From Balamuthia mandrillaris (taxonomy: Eukaryota > Discosea > Longamoebia > Balamuthiidae): a stretch of DNA of 45,000 bases. A program made the position numbers and the translations under genes. Shown in pieces: positions 22,872 to 32,780 of this stretch. The stretch spans positions 67,501 through 112,500 of the forward strand of contig JAVKOQ010000170.1 of the NCBI GenBank assembly GCA_031835245.1, given 5' to 3'. A model generated the notes under the pieces. The model was given only the letters and a program-made list of their open reading frames with translations. It had not been told where the DNA came from and made no database searches. Numbering within the stretch: the stretch's first letter is position 1; the number at the start of each line of letters is the position of its first letter.

Positions 22872-24811
22872 CTAAGAAGCCGAAACAGAAGAGAATGCCC
22901 GCTGCGGAAGGAAAGCGCGAGGGATACGGCCAACGCGATCCTCGCAACACATGCTCTCCGCCAGCCGCTTTCCTGCTGCAAAGCACCGAGACATGCCGTC
23001 ACCACAAAACCCAGCAATGACATACTCTCCGTTTGGCACTTTTCTCTTGCTGTTGCTGTTACGATAAAGAGACGCTTGCAAGTCTTCTTCGTCCTTCTTC
23101 TCTTCTTTCATAGAGTCCTCCTTCCTGTTCGTTCGTTCGAATGATAATGGACCAAGTAGAGGAAAGTCATCGTTTGTTTGTCCCATGATACCCGTCCACT
23201 GCCGTTCCACCTTAAACCGTAACTTCCCTTCCTGTTCATCCTCGTGTTCATCGTCGTCACTTGCTTCCTCTTCTTCACCAACAATTGTGATAGGAAAGAC
23301 GCTTTTGACAAAGATTTTGAGGGAGTTGCTGATAGCCACGTTATAGACGCTGTCATTTAAAGTGTCTTCTTCCATGGTTGGCGAGATCCATCGTCTGCCT
23401 CCCACCACAATTCTTCCGTCCTTTCGTTGAATCATATACTCGTAGCCATCGTTAAAGCTTAAGTTGTAAGGCCATCGATAATACTCCATCTTCTCTTCTT
23501 TTTCGGCCTTTCCCGTTTCTTTTATATCGTTTTCGTCATGGCAAGGAGCAAGCAAAAGGATTTGACCGCGATAATGAGTCATAAAGTTCTTCAACGAAGG
23601 CAACAACTGAGTGGTCCATGCGTTCGTTGCATATACGACGGCACGAGCACGTATCACTCCCCTTGACGTCTCCACTTCAAACGACATCTTTTCTTCTTCC
23701 TCTCCTTCTTCGTTTGTTGATGTTGTCTTCTTTCCCTTTGTCACTCGCAATACTTCTGTGTGTGTTTGAATGTTAACTCTGGCGTCTTCGTCTTCGTTTT
23801 CAGAGGCCAAAAGCTCGTCCGTCAACGCAAAGACAAACTTCGTCGGCCAAAAGCTGGCCACTGGTCGATAATACAAGCCACCTTTCACTTTCCCTTTCCT
23901 CAATAACAACTCTCCAACACACTTATCAACATCCCACCATTCAAAATCTTCTCCTTCTCGTTCTGTTGCTGATGATATTGCAGTAGTTAACTTCTTTTGT
24001 TCTCTGAGTTCTTTCAATAGATCAGAAGCTATTTTCAAGTGTTCTTCCAGTTGGCTAACTTCGTCTGAGAAGAAAGGAATCTCGAGGCCGCCGTTCTCGA
24101 CCAAGTCGCAGCCAAAGTCGATGTACCTCTGCTTTGCCTCACTGTCGTTTGTTTGGGAAGCAGTAATGAAGGAACGCATCAAAGAGCAGTTCTCTCGGTC
24201 GAAGTGGATGATACGAAGGAGCTCCTCGTGGCCGTGTTGTTGCAGCCATTCTTCGGAGGGAGTTGGGATGAGCGGCCATTGATGACCTCCGTTTCTTCCT
24301 GTAGCACCTTTATTTGAACGAAAGAAAGAATAAGACAGAGCAAAGAAGGAAATAAGAGAAACAAATGCAAAACAAAGAAGGAAGAAGCAAACCTTCACAA
24401 AGGCCTCGTTGCTCTACAAGAACGATGCGTTGAAAGCCCAACCTCTTCATCCAATATGCCGTGCTAAGACCTGCCAAGCCTCCACCTACGAAACGTTGTC
24501 ATAAGTCACGAAAGGAACGATCGACAACAACAACAAAAACAAACAAACAAACAAATCGAACCAATAATTACTGTTTCAGCCTCTTCAGGAAGAGCAGCCG
24601 TGGAGCGGTGCTCGTGATACCGTTGCAACAACGGGTCGCCATCTCCGCACAGCCAAAAGGGAAGGTCACTCGGACGAGTCTCCTGTTGTTCCATTTGTTC
24701 TCGTTCTTCCATCAGAAACAGCTTTGCTTCTTCTTTGTTTTCCGTTTCATTCAATTTTTTCATTACTTCATGTCGTGTCGTCATGATAAATTTTCGTGTC
24801 GTCATGACCAT
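22872..24811 (-). CDS. FAD-dependent oxidoreductase (DAO / glycine-oxidase-like)
   Basis: Exons about 24811-24562, 24485-24393 and 24307-22872 give 592 residues. The FAD-binding Rossmann motif is split by intron 1: ETVIIG|GGLAGLS, the GxGxxG dinucleotide fold. It is followed by ATGRNGGH, VVYATNAWT, GRIVVGGRRW, RQWTGIMG with DFPLLG, and the C-terminal FAD-binding YVIAGFCGDGMSRCFAAGKR. This is the D-amino-acid oxidase superfamily (PF01266), closest in pattern to the fungal and bacterial group with PYWL and PEEADVVIIG leaders; here that leader reads PFWLCGDGD and LPEEAETVIIG. The substrate is probably an amine or amino acid but cannot be specified. Acidic low-complexity inserts interrupt the domain. 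The start is uncertain: in-frame ATGs at 24811, 24805 and several downstream sites are possible. The first ATG lies only 5 nt after the stop of the upstream NUDT1-like gene. Confidence 0.88.
24773..24807. repeat. Two-copy direct repeat at the 5' end of the FAD oxidoreductase gene
   Basis: The 14-mer TCGTGTCGTCATGA occurs at 24773-24786 and 24794-24807, a 21-bp period that keeps frame and gives MTTRKFI/MTTRHEV in the minus-strand protein. It duplicates a potential start codon context. Confidence 0.7.
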
Positions 24812-24816
24812 TTCTT

Positions 24817-26043
24817 TCAATCGAGCTGCTGCTCCTCTGCGATGGCCTCATAGCGAAGCATGGTTTCCTGGCGGAAGAAAAAGCGAAAGGCAAACCGTCG
24901 GCCGGAGAGCATGATGGGCACCCTTGCAGTTGTGTCGCATCATATGGCATTTTAAGGATGATAAGAGAGGAAAGAAGAAGTGGAAAGAATGTCGTTAAGA
25001 CAAGAGCAAAAAGATACCGAAAAAGCAAAGGTTAGTTGCTTGTACCATATTTTGTCGTCCTGATGAGCCAATAGAAGAAGAAGAAGAAGAAGAAGAAGAA
25101 GAAGAAGAAGAACAAGAACAAGAAGAAGAAGAAGAAGAACAAGAACAAGAACAAGAACAAGAACAAGAACAAGACAAAAGAACAAGAACAAGAACAAGAA
25201 CAAGAACAAAGAAGAACAAGAAGAAGAACAAGAACAAAACAGTAAAAGAAAAAGTGAGAATTGATTGCTTGTGTTTACAAAGGGTTAAAAGAGGAGGGGT
25301 AGGTACCGGCCACATCTTATCATACGGCAACGACCCAACGTCCCACCATTGGGGTGCCATTTCTGTTTTCCATCAAACAAACCTATTTAGATAGATGCCT
25401 CTTCTCCAACATTTTCAACAGAGCAGAGAGCAGAGAGCAGAGAGCAGAGAGCAGAGAGCAGAGAGCAGAGAGCAGAGAGCAGAGAGCAGAGAGCAGAGAG
25501 CAGAGAGCAGAGAGCAGAGAGCAGAGAGCAGAGAGCAGAGAGCAGAGAGCAGAGAGCAGAGAGCAGAGAGCAGAGAGAGGGAGAGAGAAGCAATGAAGAG
25601 AAGACAAAGAGAGAAGAGAGAGACCATCCGTCTCCACGGGATCGCCCTTCCACTGACTGGTGACAAAGACGTGACAGCGGTTGTCCCACTCAGGGTTGCC
25701 CTCAAAGATGAATTCCAGCAAGCCCCGCTTCTCGAGGTGGCTCTCCTCCACCACCAACCCGGACTCCTCCTCGCACTCCCGCTTGGCAGCTGCCACTATT
25801 GTCTCCGAAGCTTCGACCTTCCCTCCTAATCCTAATCATCAAAAAAAAGTAGCAGTGATGTTTTAAAAAAAAAGTAGCAGCCACAAATTGTTGTAACACA
25901 AAAAAAATATGCCAACCATTCCATTTGCCAAGCCCAAAGCCTCGTTTTTTCCTGCCGAGAAGAAGGTGCTTGCCTCCCTCTCGCAAACAAAAGCATAAAG
26001 TCGTCAAACGCAAACCTTGCTTGCCTTCCATCATCATCCTCAT
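24817..26043 (-). CDS. NUDT1: MTH1/NUDT1-like oxidised nucleotide hydrolase (Nudix)
   Basis: Five exons (about 26043-25917, 25831-25625, 25362-25307, 25059-25046, 24922-24817) give 169 residues, near the 156 of human MTH1. Human-like blocks are KKRGFGLGKWNG, GLGGKVEASETI, AAAKRECEEESGL, EFIFEGNPEW, HVFVTSQWKGDPVETDE, APQWW and DKMWPDDKIW, then VPIMLSGRRFAFRFFFRQET near the end. The Nudix box GGKVEASETIVAAAKRECEE with ESGL keeps the GX5EX7REUXEEXGU pattern. The enzyme hydrolyses 8-oxo-dGTP and related nucleotides, which prevents mutations. The fourth exon is only 14 nt (it encodes DDKIW across its junctions), and both neighbouring introns are GT..AG. The start is taken as MRMMMEGKQG; an upstream in-frame Met (26088) is possible. 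It is divergent from the GNB1L-like gene at 26206. Confidence 0.93.
25059..25215 (+). repeat. GAA and CAAGAA microsatellite in NUDT1 intron 3
   Basis: About 12 GAA triplets followed by many AACAAG hexamers fill most of the 247-bp intron that precedes the 14-nt microexon. On the sense strand this is a pyrimidine-rich TTC/CTTGTT tract that leads up to the acceptor at about 25060. Confidence 0.9.
25423..25577 (+). repeat. AGAGAGC heptamer minisatellite in NUDT1 intron 2
   Basis: About 22 nearly perfect copies of the 7-bp unit AGAGAGC fill more than half of the 262-bp second intron. On the sense (minus) strand the unit reads GCTCTCT. The open frames it creates in several phases are artefacts of the repeat. 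Confidence 0.95.
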
Positions 26044-26205
26044 CAGAGCCAAAACCGTACGTCGATTTTTTTTCTTTCTTTTGTCCACAAAAAATCAAAA
26101 TTCCCCGATGGTTGAATTTTGAAAACTCCTATTGGTAGATACATCCCCCGAAGTTACGTCAGCCAACTCACATCCGTCGACACGGGAACGAACAACCATC
26201 GCAAG
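26044..26205. promoter_or_regulatory. Compact bidirectional promoter between NUDT1-like and GNB1L-like genes
   Basis: Only 162 bp separate the two head-to-head start codons. The interval is unremarkable apart from a T/A-rich core (GATTTTTTTTCTTTC near 26062) and a CTATTGGTAG (inverted CCAAT) at about 26128-26137. Confidence 0.4.
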
Positions 26206-27354
26206 ATGAAGAGAGCCAACTCACCGGAACCGACTTTTGTCTTTCGGTCCCACTTGCATCCTGTGTGTGCCGTAAGCTTTCATGAAGACGGTAGAACGTT
26301 TGTTTCTGGGTACGCAGCTTTATGTTTTTTTTTTTTTTTTTTTGTGATTCCAAATCTGTTATGAATGAATGCAAAAGGGATGCAAATGGCGCTCTGTTTA
26401 TGTGGTCTCTGGATACGAAGCGAAGAGCTGCGTACAACAACAAAGCTCACTCCAACGGGGTCATTCAACTGAGTCATCTCCACGACGGCTCTCTCCTCTC
26501 GTAACCTTTCACCTCTTCTTATTTGTGCACTTTTACTTTTTTTTTTTAAAACATGTATTTTGCAACGAACTAAAGGCAAGGAAGGGATGGCTTTGTGCGG
26601 CTTTGGGACGTTGAAACGCTGTCAGACAAGTCCGAACCGCTCTCCTCCGTCGAATCCTTATCTTTGGCCTTTTGCAAATTTTCATGTCTTGAGCCTCGTT
26701 CTTCTTGTTCTTCTTCTTCTTCTTCTTCTTCTTCTTCTTCTTCTTCTTCTTCTTCTTCTTCTCCTTCTTCTCCAATTGTCGCTCTCTACTGCACTGAAAC
26801 CATAGAGCCTGAAGTACGTTTCTTGCCTCTTTCTATCTTTCTTCTTATTTTTTTTTTTTTTTTTTTTTTTTTCAGTTGCGGATAGTAGACATCGGCAAGA
26901 ACGAAACGATGCGAAGGATCGTTGTCTCAGAACACGTGGAAGAAAAGACGGGCATGTGCATGGCCCTCAAACTCGTTCAGATGGAATCCACTGAGCTCTT
27001 TCTTGTTTCAGCATTTGAAAATGGTCACTTTTATGTTTGGGGCATTGCTTCTGAATCCCTGTACTTCTCCACAGTGGATGCACATCAACCATTTCATACA
27101 GAGCCTGGTATCTCTATGCCTCTCTCTCTCTCTCTCTCTCTTTTTTTTTTTTCTCTCTGTATTGGTCGTTATGGTCGCTCTGTTTCTCTTGACACAATCA
27201 TTTTTGCTTTCCTTTGCCATACATGCAGTTCTGTGTTTTGATCTTTGGAAGGATGAAGGTAAAGAAAAGTTGATTGGGCTCTCTGGAGGTGCTGATAAAA
27301 CGTTAGCCATGTTTTCTCTTGATATGACCGAAGTACTCTCCCCCTCCATCTGTC

Positions 27355-27392
<38 letters not shown>

Positions 27393-27790
27393 GCAAGGCT
27401 CATTTTATTGCAAAAGCGAACGTCAACTGTATTGCGAAAGGAGCACATCAACAACGCAGGAATATCCGACGTAAAACTCCGGCCAGATAGGAAGATTATA
27501 GCGACTGCCGGATGGGACAAACGGTTTGCTTCGCTCTTGCTGTTGTTTTTTCTTGCTTTCTTTCTGTCTATCTTTCGTTTTTCGTTCTTCTTCTTCACGC
27601 ATTTGTTCACGTTAACGAAGCTAACAACCGATTCAATAGGGTGAGAATATTCCAAAGAAAAGGAATGAAACCGTTGGCGATCCTAAAGTACCACTCGGAT
27701 GTGGTGAACTGCGTGGCCTTCTCACCAGCGGACAACACATTGCTTTCCGCTGGGCAGGATAAGCGCATTGCAGCCTGGAATCTCTATTAA
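26206..27790 (+). CDS. GNB1L/ASA1-like: GNB1L / ASTRA-associated protein 1 (ASA1) WD40 protein
   Basis: Seven exons (26206-26309, 26378-26500, 26576-26813, 26876-27107, 27229-27332, 27417-27523, 27640-27790) join to 352 residues. It is a seven-bladed WD40 propeller. The opening SPEPTFVFRSHLHPVCAVSF and the closing ISDVKLRPDRKIIATAGWDK, followed by VRIFQRKGMKPLAILKYHSD, VVNCVAF and SAGQDKRIAAWNLY, match GNB1L and fungal Asa1 almost block for block. These proteins associate with the ASTRA/TTT complex, which helps fold and stabilise PI3K-like kinases such as TOR, ATM and ATR. A CTT run in exon 3 encodes about 19 serines in a loop between blades 2 and 3. Three introns carry (CT)n or T-runs. It has a head-to-head neighbour in the NUDT1-like gene. 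Confidence 0.93.
26702..26766 (+). repeat. Coding CTT repeat (poly-serine) in the GNB1L-like gene
   Basis: A TTC/TCT triplet run inside exon 3, read as TCT serine codons. It keeps the frame and is bounded by non-repeat coding sequence. Confidence 0.85.
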
Positions 27791-27878
27791 AACGTTTTTC
27801 GCTTATTATTTCTACAATCCAAAAATAAGTTATACAGGTTAAAAACTGTTTTTTGAAAAGCGCATTGGAATTAGTGTC

Positions 27879-29594
27879 TCAGTTGGTTTCTTTCTTCTGG
27901 TGGAAATGTTTCTTCAAGTCCTGAAAGCTCGAATGGAATCGATTGAAGGCTTTTCCGCTGCTTCTTGGAGATGAGGTGGCAGAGGAGCTTCCTTTCTTCT
28001 TGCTTCCGTTCTTTCCTCCCGCTTTCGTTGTCTTGGGCATTTTTTGACTGTTGCTAAGGTTTGATGACCTTTCCGTTTCCTTCTCTTTTCGTCGTTGACT
28101 CTCGATCTCGCCTCCATCAACAGTATTGCTCCTCGGTCTGTTTCTAATTTGTTCTTCACGTTCTCCTCTCCGTTCTTCTTTTCTTTCTGCTTCTGCTTCT
28201 TCTTCTTCTTCTTCTTCTTGTAGGTTGTATTGGTGTTGACTTAGCACGCCGGAAACAAACTTCTCTGCGAGGCTTTCTCTCTGCTCTTGTCCCAAATGCT
28301 TCAAAGAGTAGGTTCTCGTCATCATTGTCATTCGTTTGAGCTTCAATAGCTGCATTCGTTCTCGTCGTTGTTGCATGTTTATGCTTCTGTCCGAACTGGA
28401 CTTTTTCTCTCCCATTTTCTTCTTCCTCTCTTCTCGTTGTTGCTGTTGCAGTGCCGTCAATGTGGTCGGCTCCTCTTTACCCTTTTTCTTCGTCTTCTTA
28501 GATTCGCTCTTCTTCGAGCTCTTCTTATGGCTGCTGCTCTTCCTTCTTTCTGAATGTTCTTCATTATATTTTGTTGACGAGGGCCTTGACTTTCGTACAG
28601 GAACCTCGGGAGAAGAAGCAACGGAACCTTCCCAACGAGAAGGAGTAGGAGAAGTAGACGGTGAAGAGGAAGCGCTCTTACGAAGAGAAGTAGAAGCCGG
28701 AGAAGAAGTAGGAGAAGAAGTAGGAGAAGAGGAGGTTCCACGAAGAGATGAATATGAAGGAGCGGCAGTATTACTTCTACCGCGCATATAGACTGTAGAA
28801 GAGGAGGAAAGATAAGAAGGAGAGGAAGAAAGAGAGGGCGAACTCATAGCCGTAGGCGTTGTTGGAGCGCTTTGCGAGGTGCCTGCGGTTGGTCTTACAC
28901 CCGTAGCTACTGCTTGGTGAGGCGGAGGAGGAGGAGGACGCTGCGGTCGAGGTGTTGACGTGTGTACAGCGGCGAACGGAGGAGAAGAAGGAGAAGTTGG
29001 GGAGTTTAGAGGAGTGGAGGAGAAAGTCTTTGGAAGGTTTTCCGTGCGCAAAGTTGGGATGTAGACACCAATCAGACCTTTTGGACGAGGCTTTCTCGAT
29101 CGTTGCCTTTGTGGCGGAGAATCACCAGAAGTCGCGTTGTTGTAGTTGTTGTTTTCTTCTGTTGAAGGAGGAGAACGTATGCCAACAGGAACTGGTCCAC
29201 TCTTCGCAAGGTCCGCTCCTTCTTCTCCTTTTTCCTCTCCAACTTTATCTTTTTGTTCTGGCCCTTCTACCTCCTCTTTGCTTTTTCTTGTGCACGTCTT
29301 TCCGAGTCTCTCTTCTCCAACGACAACGTGACCAACCACAAGTTTGCTTCCCCCAATATCATTAGTATTACAGCTTCTTCTTCGTTTGCTGTGGCGACGA
29401 AAAGTTGAAGTATTTGAGGTTGAAGAAGTTGCCAGAAAGTTGTTTCTGTCATCGTGCACCCACGTTGGGTCGTCTTCGTCATCGCTCCAGCCTTCGCTGT
29501 TGGTGCTCGTCGTTTCAGATTCGGTGTTGCTGAAGTCCCAATCGATATCTTCGGGGGATAAAGTCATACTCAACGTTTTCCTTCCACGTAACAT
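27879..29594 (-). CDS. Large Ser/Pro/Lys-rich disordered protein, unrecognised
   Basis: This is a single open frame of 571 codons. The N-terminus is acidic (LSPEDIDWDFSNTESETTST, then WSDDEDDPTW). The middle is Pro/Ser/Thr-rich with many SP and TP sites. The last third is lysine/arginine-rich with acidic patches (EEEEEEEEAEAERKEE), then a basic Ser-rich end with RFHSSFQDLKKHFHQKKETN. I find no globular domain. The even use of all three codon positions, the length and the absence of stops over 1.7 kb make it a real gene rather than a shadow. SPxxR/K clusters suggest phosphorylation by proline-directed kinases (inference). It is convergent with the GNB1L-like gene, 88 bp apart. Confidence 0.75.
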   Translation of the reverse strand: MLRGRKTLSMTLSPEDIDWDFSNTESETTSTNSEGWSDDEDDPTWVHDDRNNFLATSSTSNTSTFRRHSKRRRSCNTNDIGGSKLVVGHVVVGEERLGKTCTRKSKEEVEGPEQKDKVGEEKGEEGADLAKSGPVPVGIRSPPSTEENNNYNNATSGDSPPQRQRSRKPRPKGLIGVYIPTLRTENLPKTFSSTPLNSPTSPSSPPFAAVHTSTPRPQRPPPPPPHQAVATGVRPTAGTSQSAPTTPTAMSSPSLSSSPSYLSSSSTVYMRGRSNTAAPSYSSLRGTSSSPTSSPTSSPASTSLRKSASSSPSTSPTPSRWEGSVASSPEVPVRKSRPSSTKYNEEHSERRKSSSHKKSSKKSESKKTKKKGKEEPTTLTALQQQQREERKKKMGEKKSSSDRSINMQQRRERMQLLKLKRMTMMTRTYSLKHLGQEQRESLAEKFVSGVLSQHQYNLQEEEEEEEAEAERKEERRGEREEQIRNRPRSNTVDGGEIESQRRKEKETERSSNLSNSQKMPKTTKAGGKNGSKKKGSSSATSSPRSSGKAFNRFHSSFQDLKKHFHQKKETN

Positions 29595-30396
29595 TTTTTT
29601 TAGTTGCTCTCTGGTCTTTAGTTGTTTTTAACTGGGTGTTAGTTTGTATTGTTCGTGTTGTTTTGTTGTGTTTTGTTCGGTTGAAGCAGGTATTGAAGAA
29701 AAGAAAAAGCAGAAGAGAAAGAGAAAGAAATGACCTGTAGTGTCGCCGTCTCCAACTTTTTGCTTTTTTCCCCGATGTGCCAAAGAAAGTTACTCTCCTT
29801 ATGGGTATGACGTGAGATTTAGCGGAAAAAAAAGTGGAAGGAAGAACTCCCGCAAGTGTTATCCGATCTTTTGTTTCCAAGTGCATTACACCTTTTCCCA
29901 ACAGAGCTGCCCAGAAAGTGGAAAATGCCTATAACGGTGCGTGTTTGCGATGAGTTTTCTGCGTTACCTGGTTTGTTTGCCTCTTTTTTCTCGATGCTTT
30001 CCCTCAGCTTTCTGCGTGTTTTCCAAGTGAGATCTATTAATTATTTCATTTGGTAAATGCAGCCAACCGGGCAACGGCATGATGTAAGCAGTTTGTTCCA
30101 CGGCTGTTCATCCGAGAAAAGCGCCAACATCTGCAGCGAGAGTGAGACTATCTTACAGGAAAGAGTTATCGGAAACAAAAACTAAGAAAAGAGGGAGGGA
30201 TAAGCGAAACAAAAGAACGTAAGAAAGGAATCAAAGAAAACGAAAAAGAAAAAGTAAGAGAGAAAAAACGGAAAAGAAATGTTCGAAAAGCAATTTCTTC
30301 ATAAAAAATAAATAAAACGCAACTTTAAAAAATGATAGAAGAAAAGAAAAAACAACTAACCACCTGCATTAACCACCCTTTCTTTTTCGTTTTAAC
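29595..30396. other. Intergenic region upstream of the disordered protein
   Basis: About 800 bp lie between two minus-strand genes. The stretch next to 29594 is rich in TTGTT/GTTTT words and should hold the promoter of the disordered protein. A possible small + strand gene is listed separately at 29925-30185. The last 200 bp before nicalin are A-rich and would include its 3' UTR, with AATAAA at about 30308-30314 on the + strand only. Confidence 0.4.
29925..30185 (+). CDS. Possible small two-exon gene
   Basis: The second exon candidate (30063-30185) is an open, protein-like frame of 40 codons that begins after TAAATGCAG and ends in TAA: PTGQRHDVSSLFHGCSSEKS, then ANICSESETILQERVIGNKN. It joins in phase 0 across a 126-bp intron with a good donor (ACG|GTGCGT) to a first exon whose only ATG (29925) gives MPIT. 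The same frame stays open upstream for about 30 codons (ELPQVLSDLLFPSALHLFPT), so the first exon may extend further and start elsewhere. I recognise no family. It could also be a non-coding or antisense transcript. Confidence 0.3.
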
Positions 30397-30500
30397 TTAG
30401 ATTAATGCTTTCAGTTGGCGAAAAGCTTGTTGCGGTCCCTATTATTTGTTTTTTTCAGTGGTAAACAACAAAGGAAGAAGAAAAGCATGAAAGAGAAACG

Positions 30501-30534
<34 letters not shown>

Positions 30535-32022
30535 AGGACGAGAGAAGTACAAACCTTGATAGCAGCATAGAGCACAGCAAGATACGAAACAACGGCCACG
30601 CTCAACAGCAGCTCAAAGAAGAGGGGCTTGACCTTGTGCGCCGCCATCACCGCCGTCGTCCCATCGTAAACAGTTATAACCTCATTCTGCGCCAACACAA
30701 ACTCCTCCTTGCCAACATCTGAAAGCTGATGGTTGTCGCGTAGCTCCCGCTCCAACGCCAAAATCAAATCGCTGCTCAGGAGAGGAGAGAACATTTGGGG
30801 GTAGAAGAAGATCTCTTGGTCTTGATATCTTGCTTGGTGGACTTGCAGTTGGTGGTTTTGCTTTTGTTGAGCCCATTCCGCCTCTTTTTGGGGGTGGCGA
30901 AGAAAAGGAGCGAAACGAGGGAAAGAGGAGATGGTTTCACTCCATGAGCGAATGTACTCTGCACTAAGTGAAAACGGCGATCCAAAGATGTCAATAGAAG
31001 AAGTTTTGTCGTCGAGAGAAGAAGGAAGAGAGAAGATGTATTTGGCTAATGATTCGGCGATGATGCGAATGTTTCTTTCGAGAGTTTTGATGTTGTAGCT
31101 GCGGTCTAAAATGTTGGAGCGTTCAAAGGAACGAAGAGCTTTGCTGTGGTGGGAGAGAGTGGCGGCCACGACCCGTTGGCGGGAGAACTGCTCGTGCTCC
31201 CACCACACGTCGCTACTGCTGATGTTGATTTTCTTGTGAACCAACTCGAATGCAACGTCCATGGACGCAGAGGTGGAGTTGAAAATCTTCAATTTTTTTG
31301 TTTTGATGTCGTTTGAGAAAAGCACATCAGAGAGAGAGAGAGAGAGAGTGCGCAGGAGATAGGAAAGAGAAAAACTAACCTGGAAAAGTTGACTGATTTT
31401 GGGGTCTTTAGGGGGACGTGATACGTGCATATAAAGCTGGTCGCCTTGAGAGAGGGAATCCAAGCAAAGCGCAAAGTCGATGCTGCTCAGTAGCCGGGAG
31501 TCCAATCCCTCCAACCAGTGTTTGGTACCGGCGTAGTTCAAACGGCCTCCACTCGTCAACACGAACAACAAGTTGAATCTATATCGTAATATTTTGTTGG
31601 TCGTTGAGAAACAAGGAAGAATAAATAGTAACGGGGCAGAAACACAAAGAAAACGAAAACGAGAACGAAAAAGAAAGAAACGGAAAAAGTAAATAATACC
31701 GGCCGCGCGTTCTCATTCCGGAATAAACTCGAGAGAAGAGGCGAGTAAGTTCCAATAACGCTACTACACCGCTGCCGTTATCATCTGCGCCAACGGCCAA
31801 TTCAGGTGCCGCTGCCAATGTATCATAGTAGGTAACCACCGCTATTGTTGGCAGTGCTCCGCTTGAGGAAGAAGTTGTTGTCGTTTGTCCGTTTGTGTCC
31901 TCGTTGTTGGTCGTTGTTGTCTCTTCGCCTGTTGCTGCCAAGTTTGTGCCTGCCAACCATCCCTATTTAATGTTTGTTGGTTTGTGTGAAACGAGCAGAA
32001 AAGAGGGCGAGAGAGGAGGCAG

Positions 32023-32064
<42 letters not shown>

Positions 32065-32780
32065 AGAAGAGGAGGAAACAAAACCTGGATGTTAGTGAGG
32101 GTGACAGTTTTCAAGGGAGCAGGCTCGTTGGTGCTCACGATCAACCGATAGCTATCCTCAAACGAGAAGAAGCCCTCACCAGCGGAGAGCTCCTGCTCCG
32201 CCTCCTCTCCCAACTTTGTCTCCGCAGTAGTGTGCGAGAGAGCGTGGTAAAGCTGCAACAGCTCCTCGTCAGCATAGGCAAAGTAGACCGGGCATTTAAA
32301 CTGCCGCGCGATCAGCTCTCTTTCCACCGCGGTCCATCGCTGCACCAGTTCCGAAGAAAGAGGAGAAGAAGAAGAAGGAAGAAGCACTAACAGCCCGCCA
32401 ATGGAGGCGTCTGACGAAGAAGAGGAGGAATCTTTGCTGCCACTCAAGCGGTCCAGATGAGAAAGTTTGAGCGCTTCGAGGGGCACCACGACCAACTTGC
32501 GGGCAATGTCCGCGGCCGAGAGGGTCGTCGCTTCCAAGCTCAGACTGGCCGCGCGGGAGCCGCCGTGAGCACCACCGCCACCGCCAGCAGTGTCGTACTG
32601 AATCATGCGATAGACCTCAAAGAGATGCACGCCCTCGCTGACCTCCAACAGGGAGAGAAACAAAAGGCAAAAGGAAAAGAGTAGCAGCGAGGAGAGGCCG
32701 AGGAACCTTCTTGCTGCCGTCTTTGCGGAGGTGAAGGAGGAAGAGGCGCTCACAGCCCCGTTATGCCGCGACACTGCCAT
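30397..32780 (-). CDS. NCLN: Nicalin (NCLN), ER membrane protein of the multipass translocon
   Basis: Five exons (about 32780-32085, 31962-31700, 31578-31380, 31286-30555, 30438-30397) give 643 residues. There is an N-terminal signal-like helix (LGLSSLLLFSFCLLFLSLLE) and a lumenal aminopeptidase-like fold without catalytic metal ligands. The C-terminal membrane helix is FFELLLSVAVVSYLAVLYAA. Diagnostic blocks are VGADDNGSGVVALLELTRLF, LLFVLTSGGRLNYAGTKHWL, LYMHVSRPPKDPK, LVHKKINISSSDVWWEHEQF and NIKTLERNIRIIAESLAKYI. Nicalin forms a complex with NOMO and TMEM147 that acts with the Sec61 translocon on multipass proteins. The last exon has only 14 codons. Low-complexity Ser, Thr and Gly tracts make it longer than animal nicalin (about 563). 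Introns 1, 3 and 4 carry (GA)n on the + strand, which is (CT)n on the sense strand. Confidence 0.94.
30506..30534 (+). repeat. (GA)n microsatellite in nicalin intron 4
   Basis: About 14 GA units lie in the intron between the last two nicalin exons; on the sense strand this is (CT)n. Confidence 0.9.
32028..32057 (+). repeat. (GA)n microsatellite in nicalin intron 1
   Basis: About 14 GA units followed by GGGAGGGAGAAGAGG purines fill the intron near its donor; on the sense strand this is (CT)n. Confidence 0.9.

Noticed and set aside
25423-25577. Regular short repeats as a possible CRISPR-like array
   Set aside because: The unit is 7 bp with no spacers, and the context is a eukaryotic intron.
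25383-25796. Open frames with ESREQRA or LLSALCS repeats through the heptamer array
   Set aside because: A 7-bp repeat without stops is open in several frames by construction. The array is inside a NUDT1 intron bounded by good splice sites that restore MTH1 homology.
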